From NCBI GenBank assembly GCA_945903705.1, contig CAMDOZ010000011.1, positions 1 to 40,239 of the forward strand: a stretch of 40,239 nt of DNA. The letters are read 5' to 3'. Under the pieces are notes generated by a model, which searched no databases, was not told the origin of the DNA, and saw only the letters and a list, made by a program, of their open reading frames with translations. Positions 1 through 7,630 of the stretch are shown here, one piece after another (the stretch's first letter is position 1; each line of letters opens with the position of its first letter). Position numbers and translations under genes: made by a program. The DNA is from Fidelibacterota bacterium. GTDB taxonomy: Bacteria > Pseudomonadota > Alphaproteobacteria > Rhodospirillales > Rhodospirillaceae.

Positions 1-18
1 CAACTGACTGAGAAGTAA
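1..18 (+). CDS. possible last codons of the upstream gene (rnc expected)
   Basis: The first 18 bases read as five sense codons (QLTEK) followed by TAA, three bases before the era start. In alphaproteobacteria rnc (ribonuclease III) commonly lies directly upstream of era, so this may be its 3' tail. Only five residues are visible, and the other two frames also reach stops within nine bases, so identity and frame rest on synteny alone. Confidence 0.3.
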   Translation, partial: QLTEK

Positions 19-21
19 AAA

Positions 22-969
22 ATGACGGAAGAGTCCGAGCACCCACCCGAATCCCGCCCGCTTGAAGTTCCACGGTGCGGCTTCGTCGCGGTCGTCGGAG
101 CGCCGAACGCGGGCAAGTCGACGCTGGTGAATGCCCTGGTCGGCGCCAAGGTGAGCATTGTCTCGCCCCGGGTGCAGACCACGCGCACACTGGTCCGCGG
201 GATCGCCATGTACGGCGCGTCCCAGGTCGTGTTCGTCGACACACCCGGAATCTTCCAGCCGAAGAAGCGCTTCGAGCGCGCCATGGTCGCAGCCGCCTGG
301 GCAGGCGCGGCCGATGCGGAAATCATCCTCTTGGTGGTCGATGCCGTGAAGGCAAGCAAGCCAGGCGGGGAAGAGGACACCGACCGCATCGTCGCGGATC
401 TCAAGGCCACCAACCGCAAGGCGCTTCTGGCGCTCAACAAGGTCGATATCGCCGATAAGGGTAAGCTCCTCGAGTTGACCCAGCGTTTGAACGGTGCGGG
501 CGTGTTCACGGAGATTTACATGGTCTCGGCTCTTACCGGCGACGGCCTCGAGCGGATACGCGAGGTCCTGACGGGAATGGTCCCGCAAAGCCCGTGGCTC
601 TTTCCGGAGGACGAGGTGACGGACATGCCGTCCCGGATGCTGGCCTCGGAGGTCACCCGCGAGAAGCTGTTCCTCAACCTTAAGCAGGAGCTTCCATATT
701 CCTGCGCCGTAGAAACCGAGCGCTGGGAAGAGAAGCGCGACGGGAGCATTAGGGTCGAACAGGTGATCTATGTGACCCGCGAAAGTCACCGGCCTATCGT
801 GCTTGGTCAGGGGGGGCAGCGCATCAAGACCATCGGCGCCGCCGCGCGCAAGGAGCTGGAGGTGATGTTCGACCGGCGCGTTCACCTTTTCCTGCACGTG
901 AAAGTGAACGAGCGCTGGAGCGAGGATCGCGCCCTCTATGCCGCCTGGGGCCTCGACTTCAACGCGTAA
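22..969 (+). CDS. era: GTPase Era (16S rRNA-binding ribosome assembly factor)
   Basis: Era binds the 3' end of 16S rRNA and couples GTP hydrolysis to 30S subunit maturation in the cytoplasm or at the membrane. The 315-residue protein has the G-domain motifs in order: GAPNAGKS (residues 26-33), the switch I region with TTRT, DTPG (73-76), NKVD (139-142) and SAL in the G5 position. The C-terminal third is a type II KH domain with the RNA-binding segment VLGQGGQRIKTIG. The length is normal. The ATG at 22 follows the putative rnc stop by three bases, which suggests translational coupling. The downstream order, a small ORF then recO and parC, is the usual alphaproteobacterial one. Confidence 0.97.
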   Translation: MTEESEHPPESRPLEVPRCGFVAVVGAPNAGKSTLVNALVGAKVSIVSPRVQTTRTLVRGIAMYGASQVVFVDTPGIFQPKKRFERAMVAAAWAGAADAEIILLVVDAVKASKPGGEEDTDRIVADLKATNRKALLALNKVDIADKGKLLELTQRLNGAGVFTEIYMVSALTGDGLERIREVLTGMVPQSPWLFPEDEVTDMPSRMLASEVTREKLFLNLKQELPYSCAVETERWEEKRDGSIRVEQVIYVTRESHRPIVLGQGGQRIKTIGAAARKELEVMFDRRVHLFLHVKVNERWSEDRALYAAWGLDFNA

Positions 970-983
970 GTCCGCTTTGATAC

Positions 984-1187
984 ATGGCGCGGGAAGGGGC
1001 GCGGGGTGCACGGGCCGTGGCTGTTTTTGGGGTGACATCTTTTATTGTTGGGGTGATTGCCCTTGCGATGCTCGTGATCCGCCGCGGGCGGAAGCTACCC
1101 CAGCGTGGGCTCGATCATCTTCTCGTTTTCCTCGGCACCGCCGGCGTGATCGTCGGCATCGGCGTGATCTTCATGCGCTTCGGCTAG
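984..1187 (+). CDS. small two-helix membrane protein
   Basis: This 67-residue protein has a short basic N-terminus and two hydrophobic segments, roughly residues 12-32 and 46-66, separated by a basic loop (RRGRKLPQRG). That pattern predicts two membrane helices in a hairpin. I do not recognise a family. It starts 14 bases after the era stop, so it is probably co-transcribed with era. No good ribosome-binding site is visible upstream of the ATG, and a longer overlapping frame (938-1270) exists but lacks the hydrophobic pattern. The coding call rests on the membrane-helix pattern and the position. Confidence 0.55.
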   Translation: MAREGARGARAVAVFGVTSFIVGVIALAMLVIRRGRKLPQRGLDHLLVFLGTAGVIVGIGVIFMRFG

Positions 1188-1296
1188 GGCGCGACAGCAA
1201 AAGCGTGAAGCGGTTTTGCGTTGAATCGCGCCCTATTCATTTAAACTATCGCAAGGTGGGATCGGATTGATTAGATCCGATCCCATCTTGCGATAG
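1187..1296. repeat. composite double-hairpin intergenic repeat, copy 1
   Basis: Two consecutive inverted repeats fill the gap between the small membrane protein and recO. Hairpin A pairs gggcgcga (1187-1194) with tcgcgccc (1226-1233) and encloses an inner near-palindrome, gcaaaagcg/cggttttgc. Hairpin B pairs 1246-1267 with 1275-1296: a 22-bp stem with one G-T wobble and a 7-nt loop. The core (caaaagcgtgaagcggttttg) resembles copy 2 near 6680-6702 and, from general knowledge, short palindromic elements dispersed in Rhizobiales intergenic regions. There is no T-run, so it is not a classic terminator. Confidence 0.75.
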
Positions 1297-1338
1297 CTGA
1301 AGCTGGTGCGATAGGTGCGCCGGACTTAAACTCCTGAA

Positions 1339-2061
1339 ATGGCTATTAGCTGGGAAGACCACGGCATTGTGCTCACGGTTCGCCGCCTGGGCGAACATGA
1401 CACCATCGCCAGCCTTTTGACCGAAAATCAGGGGCGCCATGTTGGGGTCGTAAAGGGCGGCAGCGGTAAGCGCACGCGGGCGCTTCTCCAACCCGGTAAC
1501 GTCGTCAAGGCGGCCTGGCGCGGCCGCCTCGATGCTCATATCGGCACCTATGCGCTGGAGCCGGTCCACAACTTCGCCGCAGCCGCGCTCTCGGCCCCCG
1601 CGGCGCTCGCGGGCCTCAGTGCCCTATGCTCCATGATCGAAACCACTTTGCCGGAGCGAGAACCGCACGGCGCCGTATACCGCCATACGCTCGGTCTCCT
1701 GGAACACTTGGGCGCGCCCGGGTGGGAGGCCGAATACGTGCTGTGGGAAATGGAACTCCTACGCGATATGGGTTACGGCCTCGATCTTAGGACCTGCGCG
1801 GCGACCGGCACGACCGAGGACCTCGTCTACGTCTCGCCCCGCACCGGCCGGGCGGTATCGCGCGGCGCCGGCGCGCCCTATGTGGATAAACTTTTTGCAC
1901 TGCCGCCGTTCCTGTGCTCCGAGCAGGCTGAGATCGGCGCGGCGGACATCGTTCAGGGTCTTGCGCTGACGGGCCATTTCTTCGAGGCCCACGTCTTTGG
2001 TCCGCACCAACAGAAGATGCCTGCGTCGCGCACACGCTTCGCGGAACGGTTCAAGACCTGA
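1339..2061 (+). CDS. recO: DNA repair protein RecO
   Basis: RecO works in the RecFOR pathway. It removes SSB and loads RecA onto single-stranded gaps. The 240-residue protein begins with the family's N-terminal OB fold (SWEDHGIVLTVRRLGEHDTI), continues through the GxxGGSGKR basic stretch and ends in the helical C-terminal domain (ELLRDMGYGLDLRTCAATG). Length is typical. The cysteine-rich zinc motif seen in some RecO proteins is largely absent, with only Cys in DLRTCA and near the C-terminus, which is common in alphaproteobacteria. It lies 43 bp after the hairpin repeat and 42 bp before parC. Confidence 0.93.
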   Translation: MAISWEDHGIVLTVRRLGEHDTIASLLTENQGRHVGVVKGGSGKRTRALLQPGNVVKAAWRGRLDAHIGTYALEPVHNFAAAALSAPAALAGLSALCSMIETTLPEREPHGAVYRHTLGLLEHLGAPGWEAEYVLWEMELLRDMGYGLDLRTCAATGTTEDLVYVSPRTGRAVSRGAGAPYVDKLFALPPFLCSEQAEIGAADIVQGLALTGHFFEAHVFGPHQQKMPASRTRFAERFKT

Positions 2062-2103
2062 TCCGCTTGTCCTTTTGCTCGGGATCGCTATTCTCTCGCC
2101 CCC

Positions 2104-4398
2104 ATGGCCAAGACACCCGCCACACCCAAGCTGATCGTTGAAGATATCCGCCCGACGCCTCTGGCCGACGCGTTAGGCGAACGCTATCTCGCCTATGCGC
2201 TCTCGACGATCGTTTCGCGTTCGCTGCCTGACGTTCGGGACGGCCTCAAGCCGGTGCACCGGCGGGTACTCTATGCCATGCGCCAGCTGCGCCTTGATCC
2301 GGCGGGCGGCTTCAAGAAGTGCGCCCGCGTCGTCGGCGACGTCATCGGTAAGTATCACCCGCACGGGGATTCGTCGGTTTACGACGCGCTTGTCCGTCTC
2401 GCTCAGGAATTCGCCGTCCGCTACCCGCTGGTGGAGGGCCAAGGGAACTTCGGCAATATCGACGGCGATAACGCCGCGGCCATGCGCTACACCGAGGCGA
2501 AGCTGACGTCTTATGCCCAGGCGCTGATGGAAGGCCTGGACGAGGACGCCGTCGACCTCCGCGCCACCTACGACGGCGAGGAAAGCGAACCTGTCGTGAT
2601 GCCGGCGGCCGTGCCGAACTTGCTGGCCAACGGGTCATCGGGAATCGCGGTCGGGATGGCGACCAATATTCCGCCGCACAACCTGGGCGAGCTCTGCGAC
2701 GCCCTATTGCATCTCATCAAGACGCCGAAAGCGCAGATCGGCACGCTTGTCGATCTCATTCCCGGGCCCGACTTTCCCACCGGCGGCGTGCTTGTCGAAA
2801 ATCGGGAAACGATTGTCGAGGCCTATCGCACCGGCCGCGGGTCGCTGCGCCTGCGCGCCCGTTGGACGGAAGAGAAGCTCGACCGCGGCCAGTATCAAAT
2901 CGTCATTTCCGAAGTCCCCTATCAGGTCCAGAAGGCGAAGTTGATCGAGCGCGTCGCGGCTTTGATGGAGGAAAAGAAGCTTCCGTTCCTGGCCGATATC
3001 CGCGACGAGTCGACCGAAGAAGTCCGGATCGTGCTGGAGCCGAAGTCCCGCACGGTCGATGCCGAGCAGCTGATGGAACAGCTTTTCCGGCAAACCGATC
3101 TTGAGGTCCGTTTCGGTCTCAATATGAACGTGCTGGACGCCAACAGCATTCCGCGGGTCATGGACCTGCGCGAGGTGCTTCAAGCGTATCTGGATCACCG
3201 CCAGGTCGTTCTGGTGCGGCGCTCCAAGCACCGCCTGGGGGTCATCGAGCGGCGCATTGAGATTCTCGAAGGCTATCTCATCGCCTATTTGAATCTCGAT
3301 GCGGTGATCAAGATTATCCGCACTGAAGACGAACCGAAGCCCGTCCTGATGAAGCGATTCAAGCTTACGGACACGCAAGCCGAGGCGATCCTCAACATGC
3401 GCCTGCGTAGCTTGCGCAAGCTCGAGGAATTCGAGATCAAGACCGAGCACAAGAGCCTCTCGGAAGAGCTCAAGCAGATCAAGGCGCTGCTCAAGGACGA
3501 AAACAAGCAGTGGCAGACCATCGCTTGGCAGATCAAGGAAACCAAGAAACAGTTCGGGCAGGGAACACCGCTCGGCAAACGCCGTACCACGCTCTCCGAC
3601 GCGCCCACGGCGGTGGTGGTTCCCATCGAAGCACTGGTGGAGAAGGAGCCTGTCACGGTCGTGTTCTCGACCAAGGGCTGGATCCGGGCGATGAAAGGCC
3701 ACAAGGACGACGTGGTCAGCGGCGGCGGCGATGTGAAATTCAAGGAAGGCGATTCCTTCCAGGTCGCGGTGAAAGCGCAGTCGACCGACAAGATCCTTCT
3801 CTTCGGATCGGACGGCCGCTTCTATACGGTGGCTGCCGACCGGCTCCCCCAAGGCCGCGGCTTCGGCGAACCGATCCGTCTCCTGATCGACCTCCCCAAT
3901 GACGCCGATATCGTCACGGTGCGTGTCTATAACCGCGACGAAAAATTCCTGCTGGTGTCTTCGGAGGGCCGCGGTTTTATCGTGCCGGCCGAACAGGTCT
4001 TTGCGCAGACGAAGAACGGCAAGCAGGCGCTCAATCTTGCCGAGGGAGAGAAGGCGCGGGTGTGCGCCCCACTCCCCGGCACTTCCGGCGCCGGCGGCGA
4101 TCTTCTCGCCAAGCCTGCGGACTCCGTTGCGATCATCGGCGAGAACCGCAAGCTTCTGATCTTCCCCTTGAGCGAAGTGCCCGAGATGTCGCGCGGCCGC
4201 GGCGTCATCCTGCAACGCTACAAGGATGGTGGTTGCGCCGATGCGAAGGTCTTCAATTTCAAGGAAGGTCTTTCTTGGAAGTCGGGCGACCGCGAGCGCG
4301 TTGAAACCGACCTCAAGGACTGGCGCGGCGAGCGCGCACAGTCCGGTCGTCTGCCTCCCAAGGGATTTTCCCGCGAAGATCGGCCCTTCAGCGGCTAA
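2104..4398 (+). CDS. parC: DNA topoisomerase IV subunit A
   Basis: ParC is the DNA-breaking subunit of topoisomerase IV, which with ParE decatenates daughter chromosomes. The 764-residue protein shows the winged-helix breakage domain at the N-terminus, with the region [20 protein letters not shown], the quinolone-determining stretch [15 protein letters not shown] and the catalytic tyrosine in [10 protein letters not shown] (Tyr129). The residues matching E. coli ParC Ser80 and Glu84 are Ser90 and Asp94, so no textbook quinolone-resistance change is seen at Ser80. A central coiled coil (about residues 410-480) and a degenerate C-terminal beta-pinwheel follow. Genomic context (recO-parC) and the absence of a full six-blade GyrA tail with GyrA box favour ParC over GyrA. 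Confidence 0.94.
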   Translation: MAKTPATPKLIVEDIRPTPLADALGERYLAYALSTIVSRSLPDVRDGLKPVHRRVLYAMRQLRLDPAGGFKKCARVVGDVIGKYHPHGDSSVYDALVRLAQEFAVRYPLVEGQGNFGNIDGDNAAAMRYTEAKLTSYAQALMEGLDEDAVDLRATYDGEESEPVVMPAAVPNLLANGSSGIAVGMATNIPPHNLGELCDALLHLIKTPKAQIGTLVDLIPGPDFPTGGVLVENRETIVEAYRTGRGSLRLRARWTEEKLDRGQYQIVISEVPYQVQKAKLIERVAALMEEKKLPFLADIRDESTEEVRIVLEPKSRTVDAEQLMEQLFRQTDLEVRFGLNMNVLDANSIPRVMDLREVLQAYLDHRQVVLVRRSKHRLGVIERRIEILEGYLIAYLNLDAVIKIIRTEDEPKPVLMKRFKLTDTQAEAILNMRLRSLRKLEEFEIKTEHKSLSEELKQIKALLKDENKQWQTIAWQIKETKKQFGQGTPLGKRRTTLSDAPTAVVVPIEALVEKEPVTVVFSTKGWIRAMKGHKDDVVSGGGDVKFKEGDSFQVAVKAQSTDKILLFGSDGRFYTVAADRLPQGRGFGEPIRLLIDLPNDADIVTVRVYNRDEKFLLVSSEGRGFIVPAEQVFAQTKNGKQALNLAEGEKARVCAPLPGTSGAGGDLLAKPADSVAIIGENRKLLIFPLSEVPEMSRGRGVILQRYKDGGCADAKVFNFKEGLSWKSGDRERVETDLKDWRGERAQSGRLPPKGFSREDRPFSG

Positions 4399-4579
4399 TA
4401 CTCGCCAGTCGCGCGTGCGCGCCCCCGCTTCACTAAAAGTTCCCTCCTAGTTGCCAGCAGAGCGCGTATCGGCGCAGCAACTCTTTTCAGATTTGCGCGT
4501 TGCTCCAACACGCGGTGCCGTACGGCATCCTGGTCGTTGTATTAAACGGAGAGAGACGAGAGCGGCTCCAGCCGGTTTG

Positions 4580-4882
4580 TCACCCAACCGATTGTTCATT
4601 CACCCGGATGCGGCATTTCTGACAAACGATGCGCGGATCGTCCTTCGTGCCAGAGTCGATGCTCAGAAAGCCAGCCGACAAATCATGGAGCTTGCGGGAC
4701 ACGTTTGCGTTTCCGCGTGCCCAGGCCGCCGTACCTTCGCGGCGGCATCCCGGACAAGCCAACCTGACAAAACGATCTGCTGTACTCATACGTGAATCGG
4801 CACTCATCGCACGTAATTGGCGAGTGACATGTGCCGGTGCGGCCCCCGTCGCCAGATATACCATCCGTTCGAACTCGCTCAC
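4580..4882 (-). CDS. small zinc-ribbon protein, function unknown
   Basis: A 100-residue minus-strand frame carries two CxxC knuckles, LACPGC and IVCQKC, separated by about 45 residues with a conserved-looking centre (LHDLSAGFLSIDSG). The layout matches small zinc-ribbon hypothetical proteins I recall from Rhizobiales, in which a tryptophan lies between the first knuckle and a serine/aspartate-rich turn. The listed start is GTG at 4882. An internal ATG at 4864 (MVYLATG) would give 94 residues, and neither has a strong ribosome-binding site. It sits alone between parC and a Crp-type regulator, on the opposite strand to both. If it is not real, 4399-5011 is a 613-bp gap in which I see no other gene. 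Confidence 0.55.
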   Translation of the reverse strand: MSEFERMVYLATGAAPAHVTRQLRAMSADSRMSTADRFVRLACPGCRREGTAAWARGNANVSRKLHDLSAGFLSIDSGTKDDPRIVCQKCRIRVNEQSVG

Positions 4883-5011
4883 CTTAACCTACGACAATGT
4901 GGCCTCTTCGACCTTGGGTTAACTTCGGGCCTGGGGTGAGGGGAATTTGCTCAGACGTGCGGCGCCGCCTGCGCCGCGCCGTGTCCTATTCCCTTTGTTG
5001 ATAGGCACGTT

Positions 5012-5731
5012 ATGTCGAACGCATTTATCCGTAGACTCGATAGTGTAGAACGCCTCACGAAGGTGGAACGTCAGGCGATTGCCGAGGCCACCAAGAACGT
5101 CCAGAAAGTCGGGGCTCGCCGCGCAATCTTGCGCGAAGGGGACCGCAACGGTGGCGCGCACATCATTCTTTCAGGCCTGGCCTGCCGGTACCGCATCCTT
5201 GAAGACGGCAGTCGGCAGATCACCGACTTCCTCGTGCCCGGCGATCTTTGTGGATGCGACTATATCGCCGGCGCCGACACGGGCTACAGCCTCGCAGCGT
5301 TGTCGCCGTGCAGCTTCACGCACATCGATCACCAATCCTTGACCGTGCTCATGGACCGTCATCCGCGCATCGCCCGCGCGCTGTGGTCCCTCGCGCTCAT
5401 CAATGAAGGTGTTTTGCGCGAATGGCTGGCCAATGTCGGCCGCAGGCCCGCCGTGCGTCGCGTGGCTTACCTGATGTCGGAGCTCTGCTTCCGTCTGCTG
5501 GCCTCTGAATCGCCGCGACCGAGCAGTTGCGCTCTGCCGCTTACGCAAATCGACCTTGCGGATGCCACGGCGCTTTCACCCGTGCATATCAATCGCGTGC
5601 TCGGCCGCCTGCGCGAAAAACGCTTCGTCAGCTTGCAGCGGCGTTCCATCATCGTGAAAGACACCGAAGGCCTTATGTCCTTCGCCGAATTCTCTGGCAA
5701 CTACATCCAGCCCCGCGCGCACGACGCCTAG
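5012..5731 (+). CDS. Crp/Fnr-family transcriptional regulator
   Basis: The 239-residue protein has an N-terminal cyclic-nucleotide-binding-like beta barrel (residues about 25-125, with GDRNGGAHIILSG and DFLVPGDLCG), a long dimerisation helix, and a C-terminal winged helix-turn-helix (about 175-215, with recognition helix ALSPVHINRVLGRLREK). The N-terminal four-cysteine cluster of oxygen-sensing Fnr is missing, so an iron-sulphur sensor is unlikely. The effector is unknown, and the barrel lacks an obvious RxS cAMP-binding signature. It lies 228 bp upstream of the PEP-CTERM gene on the same strand and could regulate it or itself, but no FNR-like half-site pair (TTGAT-N4-ATCAA) is visible nearby. 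Confidence 0.85.
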   Translation: MSNAFIRRLDSVERLTKVERQAIAEATKNVQKVGARRAILREGDRNGGAHIILSGLACRYRILEDGSRQITDFLVPGDLCGCDYIAGADTGYSLAALSPCSFTHIDHQSLTVLMDRHPRIARALWSLALINEGVLREWLANVGRRPAVRRVAYLMSELCFRLLASESPRPSSCALPLTQIDLADATALSPVHINRVLGRLREKRFVSLQRRSIIVKDTEGLMSFAEFSGNYIQPRAHDA

Positions 5732-5875
5732 ACGTCGCGTCAAGCGTTCCACAACCGTTCATCGTACATGCGGATTGGCGCCTCGCGCCGAGGTTCGCGC
5801 GGCATTTTACAGCTGCCATTTTTTTGCCGCAGAACGTGCAGTCTAGCGCGTTGATTTCCCTCACTTCGGCGGCAG

Positions 5876-5891
5876 TGGCACGGCTGTTGCA
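5876..5891 (+). promoter_or_regulatory. sigma-54 (-24/-12) promoter of the PEP-CTERM gene
   Basis: The sequence TGGCACG-gctg-TTGCA matches the RpoN consensus TGGCACG-N4-TTGC(A/T) at every defined base. The GG of the -24 element is at 5877-5878 and the GC of the -12 element at 5889-5890. Transcription would start near 5902, leaving a leader of about 58 nt before the ATG at 5960. RpoN-dependent promoters in front of PEP-CTERM genes, activated by the PrsK/PrsR pair, are known from Zoogloea. No activator-binding dyad was identified upstream, so the activator is open. Confidence 0.8.
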
Positions 5892-5959
5892 CGCCTCATA
5901 GGCACTCGCTCAGAAAAACAACGGCCGGGAACGCGGCCATAACAATTGAGAGAGAACAG

Positions 5960-6628
5960 ATGATCGCGAAGATACTGCCCGCTACAACTCTGGCTATTGC
6001 GTTGCTGTTTGGCCTTTCGGCCGCGCCGGCGCAGGCCGCATTGATTCTTGGAAGTCACGTAGAGGGCTCGCTGTTCTTGGGCGCGATCGCGCCGAACACG
6101 GACGGTTGGAGCTACTTCGGCGAAGACCTTGGTCCGCCAAGTCCGTTCTGGGTCGGCGGCCGTCTCGAAGTGAAGCAGCGATCCTCGTCGTACCTGAACA
6201 CCTTCGGCATCTCGGACACGTCCCACACCAATCGCACGGAAATTTTTGGCGGATCGGCGGGTGCGGGTGCGGTCTTCAATCTCGCAGAAAGCGCCTCGGA
6301 GCGACTGTTCTATTTCTCGGCCAACGGCACGGACATCCTACTCGCCTCGGACGACAACCGTCAGTACACCGACGGCTTCTCGAGCGGCGGAACGCCCGGC
6401 AGGCTTCAGGGTGGAATGGACATTTTCTACCACGCAGATTCCAAGGCCTGGGCCTTCTTCTTCGATGATGACGGTGGCGGAATTCCTGTTCTTGGCGACG
6501 ACGACGATTACGACGATCTTATCGTGACGTTTCGTCAGAACCCGGTGCCGGAGCCCGGCGGCCTCGCGCTCCTCGGTGTCGCTCTCCTTGGCCTTGCAGG
6601 CATGATGCGGCGTAGGAAGTCCGCCTGA
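5960..6628 (+). CDS. PEP-CTERM sorting-domain protein, DUF4114-like
   Basis: This is a secreted protein of 222 residues. It has a Sec signal peptide (hydrophobic core LAIALLFGLS, cleavage likely after PAQA at residue 26) and a C-terminal sorting signal: VPEP (196-199), a hydrophobic helix (GLALLGVALLGLAGMM) and an RRRK tail. Such proteins are processed by an exosortase (XrtA type) and are often tied to exopolysaccharide or floc formation. The region before the sorting signal (FFFDDDGGG and DDDDYDDLIVTF) resembles the Asp-rich end of DUF4114 and could bind calcium. A clear ribosome-binding site (gagagaac) precedes the ATG. No exosortase gene lies in this window. Confidence 0.88.
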   Translation: MIAKILPATTLAIALLFGLSAAPAQAALILGSHVEGSLFLGAIAPNTDGWSYFGEDLGPPSPFWVGGRLEVKQRSSSYLNTFGISDTSHTNRTEIFGGSAGAGAVFNLAESASERLFYFSANGTDILLASDDNRQYTDGFSSGGTPGRLQGGMDIFYHADSKAWAFFFDDDGGGIPVLGDDDDYDDLIVTFRQNPVPEPGGLALLGVALLGLAGMMRRRKSA

Positions 6629-6645
6629 CCGCAGCAGGAGCGTGC

Positions 6646-6784
6646 GCAAATGAAAACGGCAGCCGGCGGGCCGTGATCAGCAAAAGTGGAAGCCGGTTTT
6701 GCGCCCGAGCGCGGCCCGATTCAATAAAAAGAGGGTTTGATCCGATAACGTCGGATCAAACCCTTGGCTGCCGTTTTCATTTGC
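6646..6784. repeat. composite double-hairpin intergenic repeat, copy 2, with 19-bp terminal inverted repeat
   Basis: The element lies between two convergent genes. Its ends form a perfect 19-bp inverted repeat, gcaaatgaaaacggcagcc at 6646-6664 and its complement at 6766-6784. Inside are hairpin A (gggccg 6668-6673 with cggccc 6712-6717, enclosing gcaaaa/ttttgc) and hairpin B, a perfect 14-bp stem (6732-6745 with 6751-6764) and a 5-nt loop. Hairpin A's core matches copy 1. The position between convergent genes would suit a bidirectional transcription stop, although T-runs are short. Confidence 0.8.
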
Positions 6785-6798
6785 CTGAGGTGCGAGAC

Positions 6799-7527
6799 TC
6801 AACCTGGAAAATCGAGGCGCTGCCAGCCGTCGGGGCCTAAGCACTCGAGCGGTTGGAACCGCGCCTTGTACGCCATCTTGGCGCTATTGGTGATCCAGTA
6901 GCCGAGGTACGCATAAGGAAGCTCCAACCTGCGGGCCTGTTCGATCAACCAAAGGACGACATAGTTGCCGAGTCCTTCGCGCATGCCGTTGGACTCGAAG
7001 AAACTGTAGACCGCGGATAGCCCGTCCGACGTGCGGTCTGTGAGACACACGGCGGTGAGCACGCTCGCGCGGTCGCGGAACTCCACCATGAATGTATCGA
7101 TGGGGCTGTCTTCAACCATCGCGCTATATTCGTAAAATCCCATGAGCGCCATATCGCTGCCGGGATGGCGCGACTGCTGATAGCGCGCGAACAGCTCGTA
7201 CTGTTCGGTGGTGGCCCGGGCCGGAACGCGGGTCGGAATCAGATCGGCATTCTCTCGCCACAGGCGTGAAAGGCTGCGGCGGCGCTCAAACTCTCTGACC
7301 ACCACACGTACCGGAACACAAGCCTTGCAGCCCGGGCAGGCCGGCGCGTAGGCGATCGAATGGCTGCGGCGGAAACCGGAGCGGGCAAGCGCTTCATGCA
7401 GGTTTTCGGCGCCTGGTCCTGACAGTTCGGTGACGAGCTTACGCTCCAACCGGTCGGGGAGGTACGGACACGGCAGGGGTGCCGTGGTGAAGAAAAATTG
7501 CGGCCGTTTTAGAGGTGTATGGTCCAT
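6799..7527 (-). CDS. bpt: aspartate/glutamate leucyltransferase (Bpt, N-degron pathway)
   Basis: Bpt transfers leucine from leucyl-tRNA to proteins with N-terminal Asp or Glu, marking them for ClpS/ClpAP degradation in the cytoplasm. The 242-residue protein shows the N-terminal cysteine region (FFFTTAPLPCPYL), the CPGCKACVPVRV block, and the acyltransferase core with SAVYSFF and LGYWITNSAKMAYKARFQP near the C-terminus, all typical of the ATE/Bpt family. The length fits Bpt, while eukaryote-type Ate1 arginyltransferases are longer. It stands 104 bp downstream of the motB-like gene on the same strand, and its stop faces the copy 2 repeat. Confidence 0.93.
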   Translation of the reverse strand: MDHTPLKRPQFFFTTAPLPCPYLPDRLERKLVTELSGPGAENLHEALARSGFRRSHSIAYAPACPGCKACVPVRVVVREFERRRSLSRLWRENADLIPTRVPARATTEQYELFARYQQSRHPGSDMALMGFYEYSAMVEDSPIDTFMVEFRDRASVLTAVCLTDRTSDGLSAVYSFFESNGMREGLGNYVVLWLIEQARRLELPYAYLGYWITNSAKMAYKARFQPLECLGPDGWQRLDFPG

Positions 7528-7630
7528 GACCTCGTACGCGCTCGAACCCTGATAGTTTGGAGGGCCGCATCAATCCTGGCAAGCGCGCTAACGCGCATGA
7601 AAACAATGATGTTCCGCAGCCGCAAGCAAT

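Noticed and set aside
2704-4215. 503-codon open frame antisense to parC
   Set aside because: Shadow of high GC third-position bias in parC. The product has no recognisable domain and parC is intact.
4451-4795. 114-codon plus-strand frame opposite the zinc-ribbon gene
   Set aside because: No domain pattern and no ribosome-binding site; the minus-strand frame has the paired CxxC motifs.
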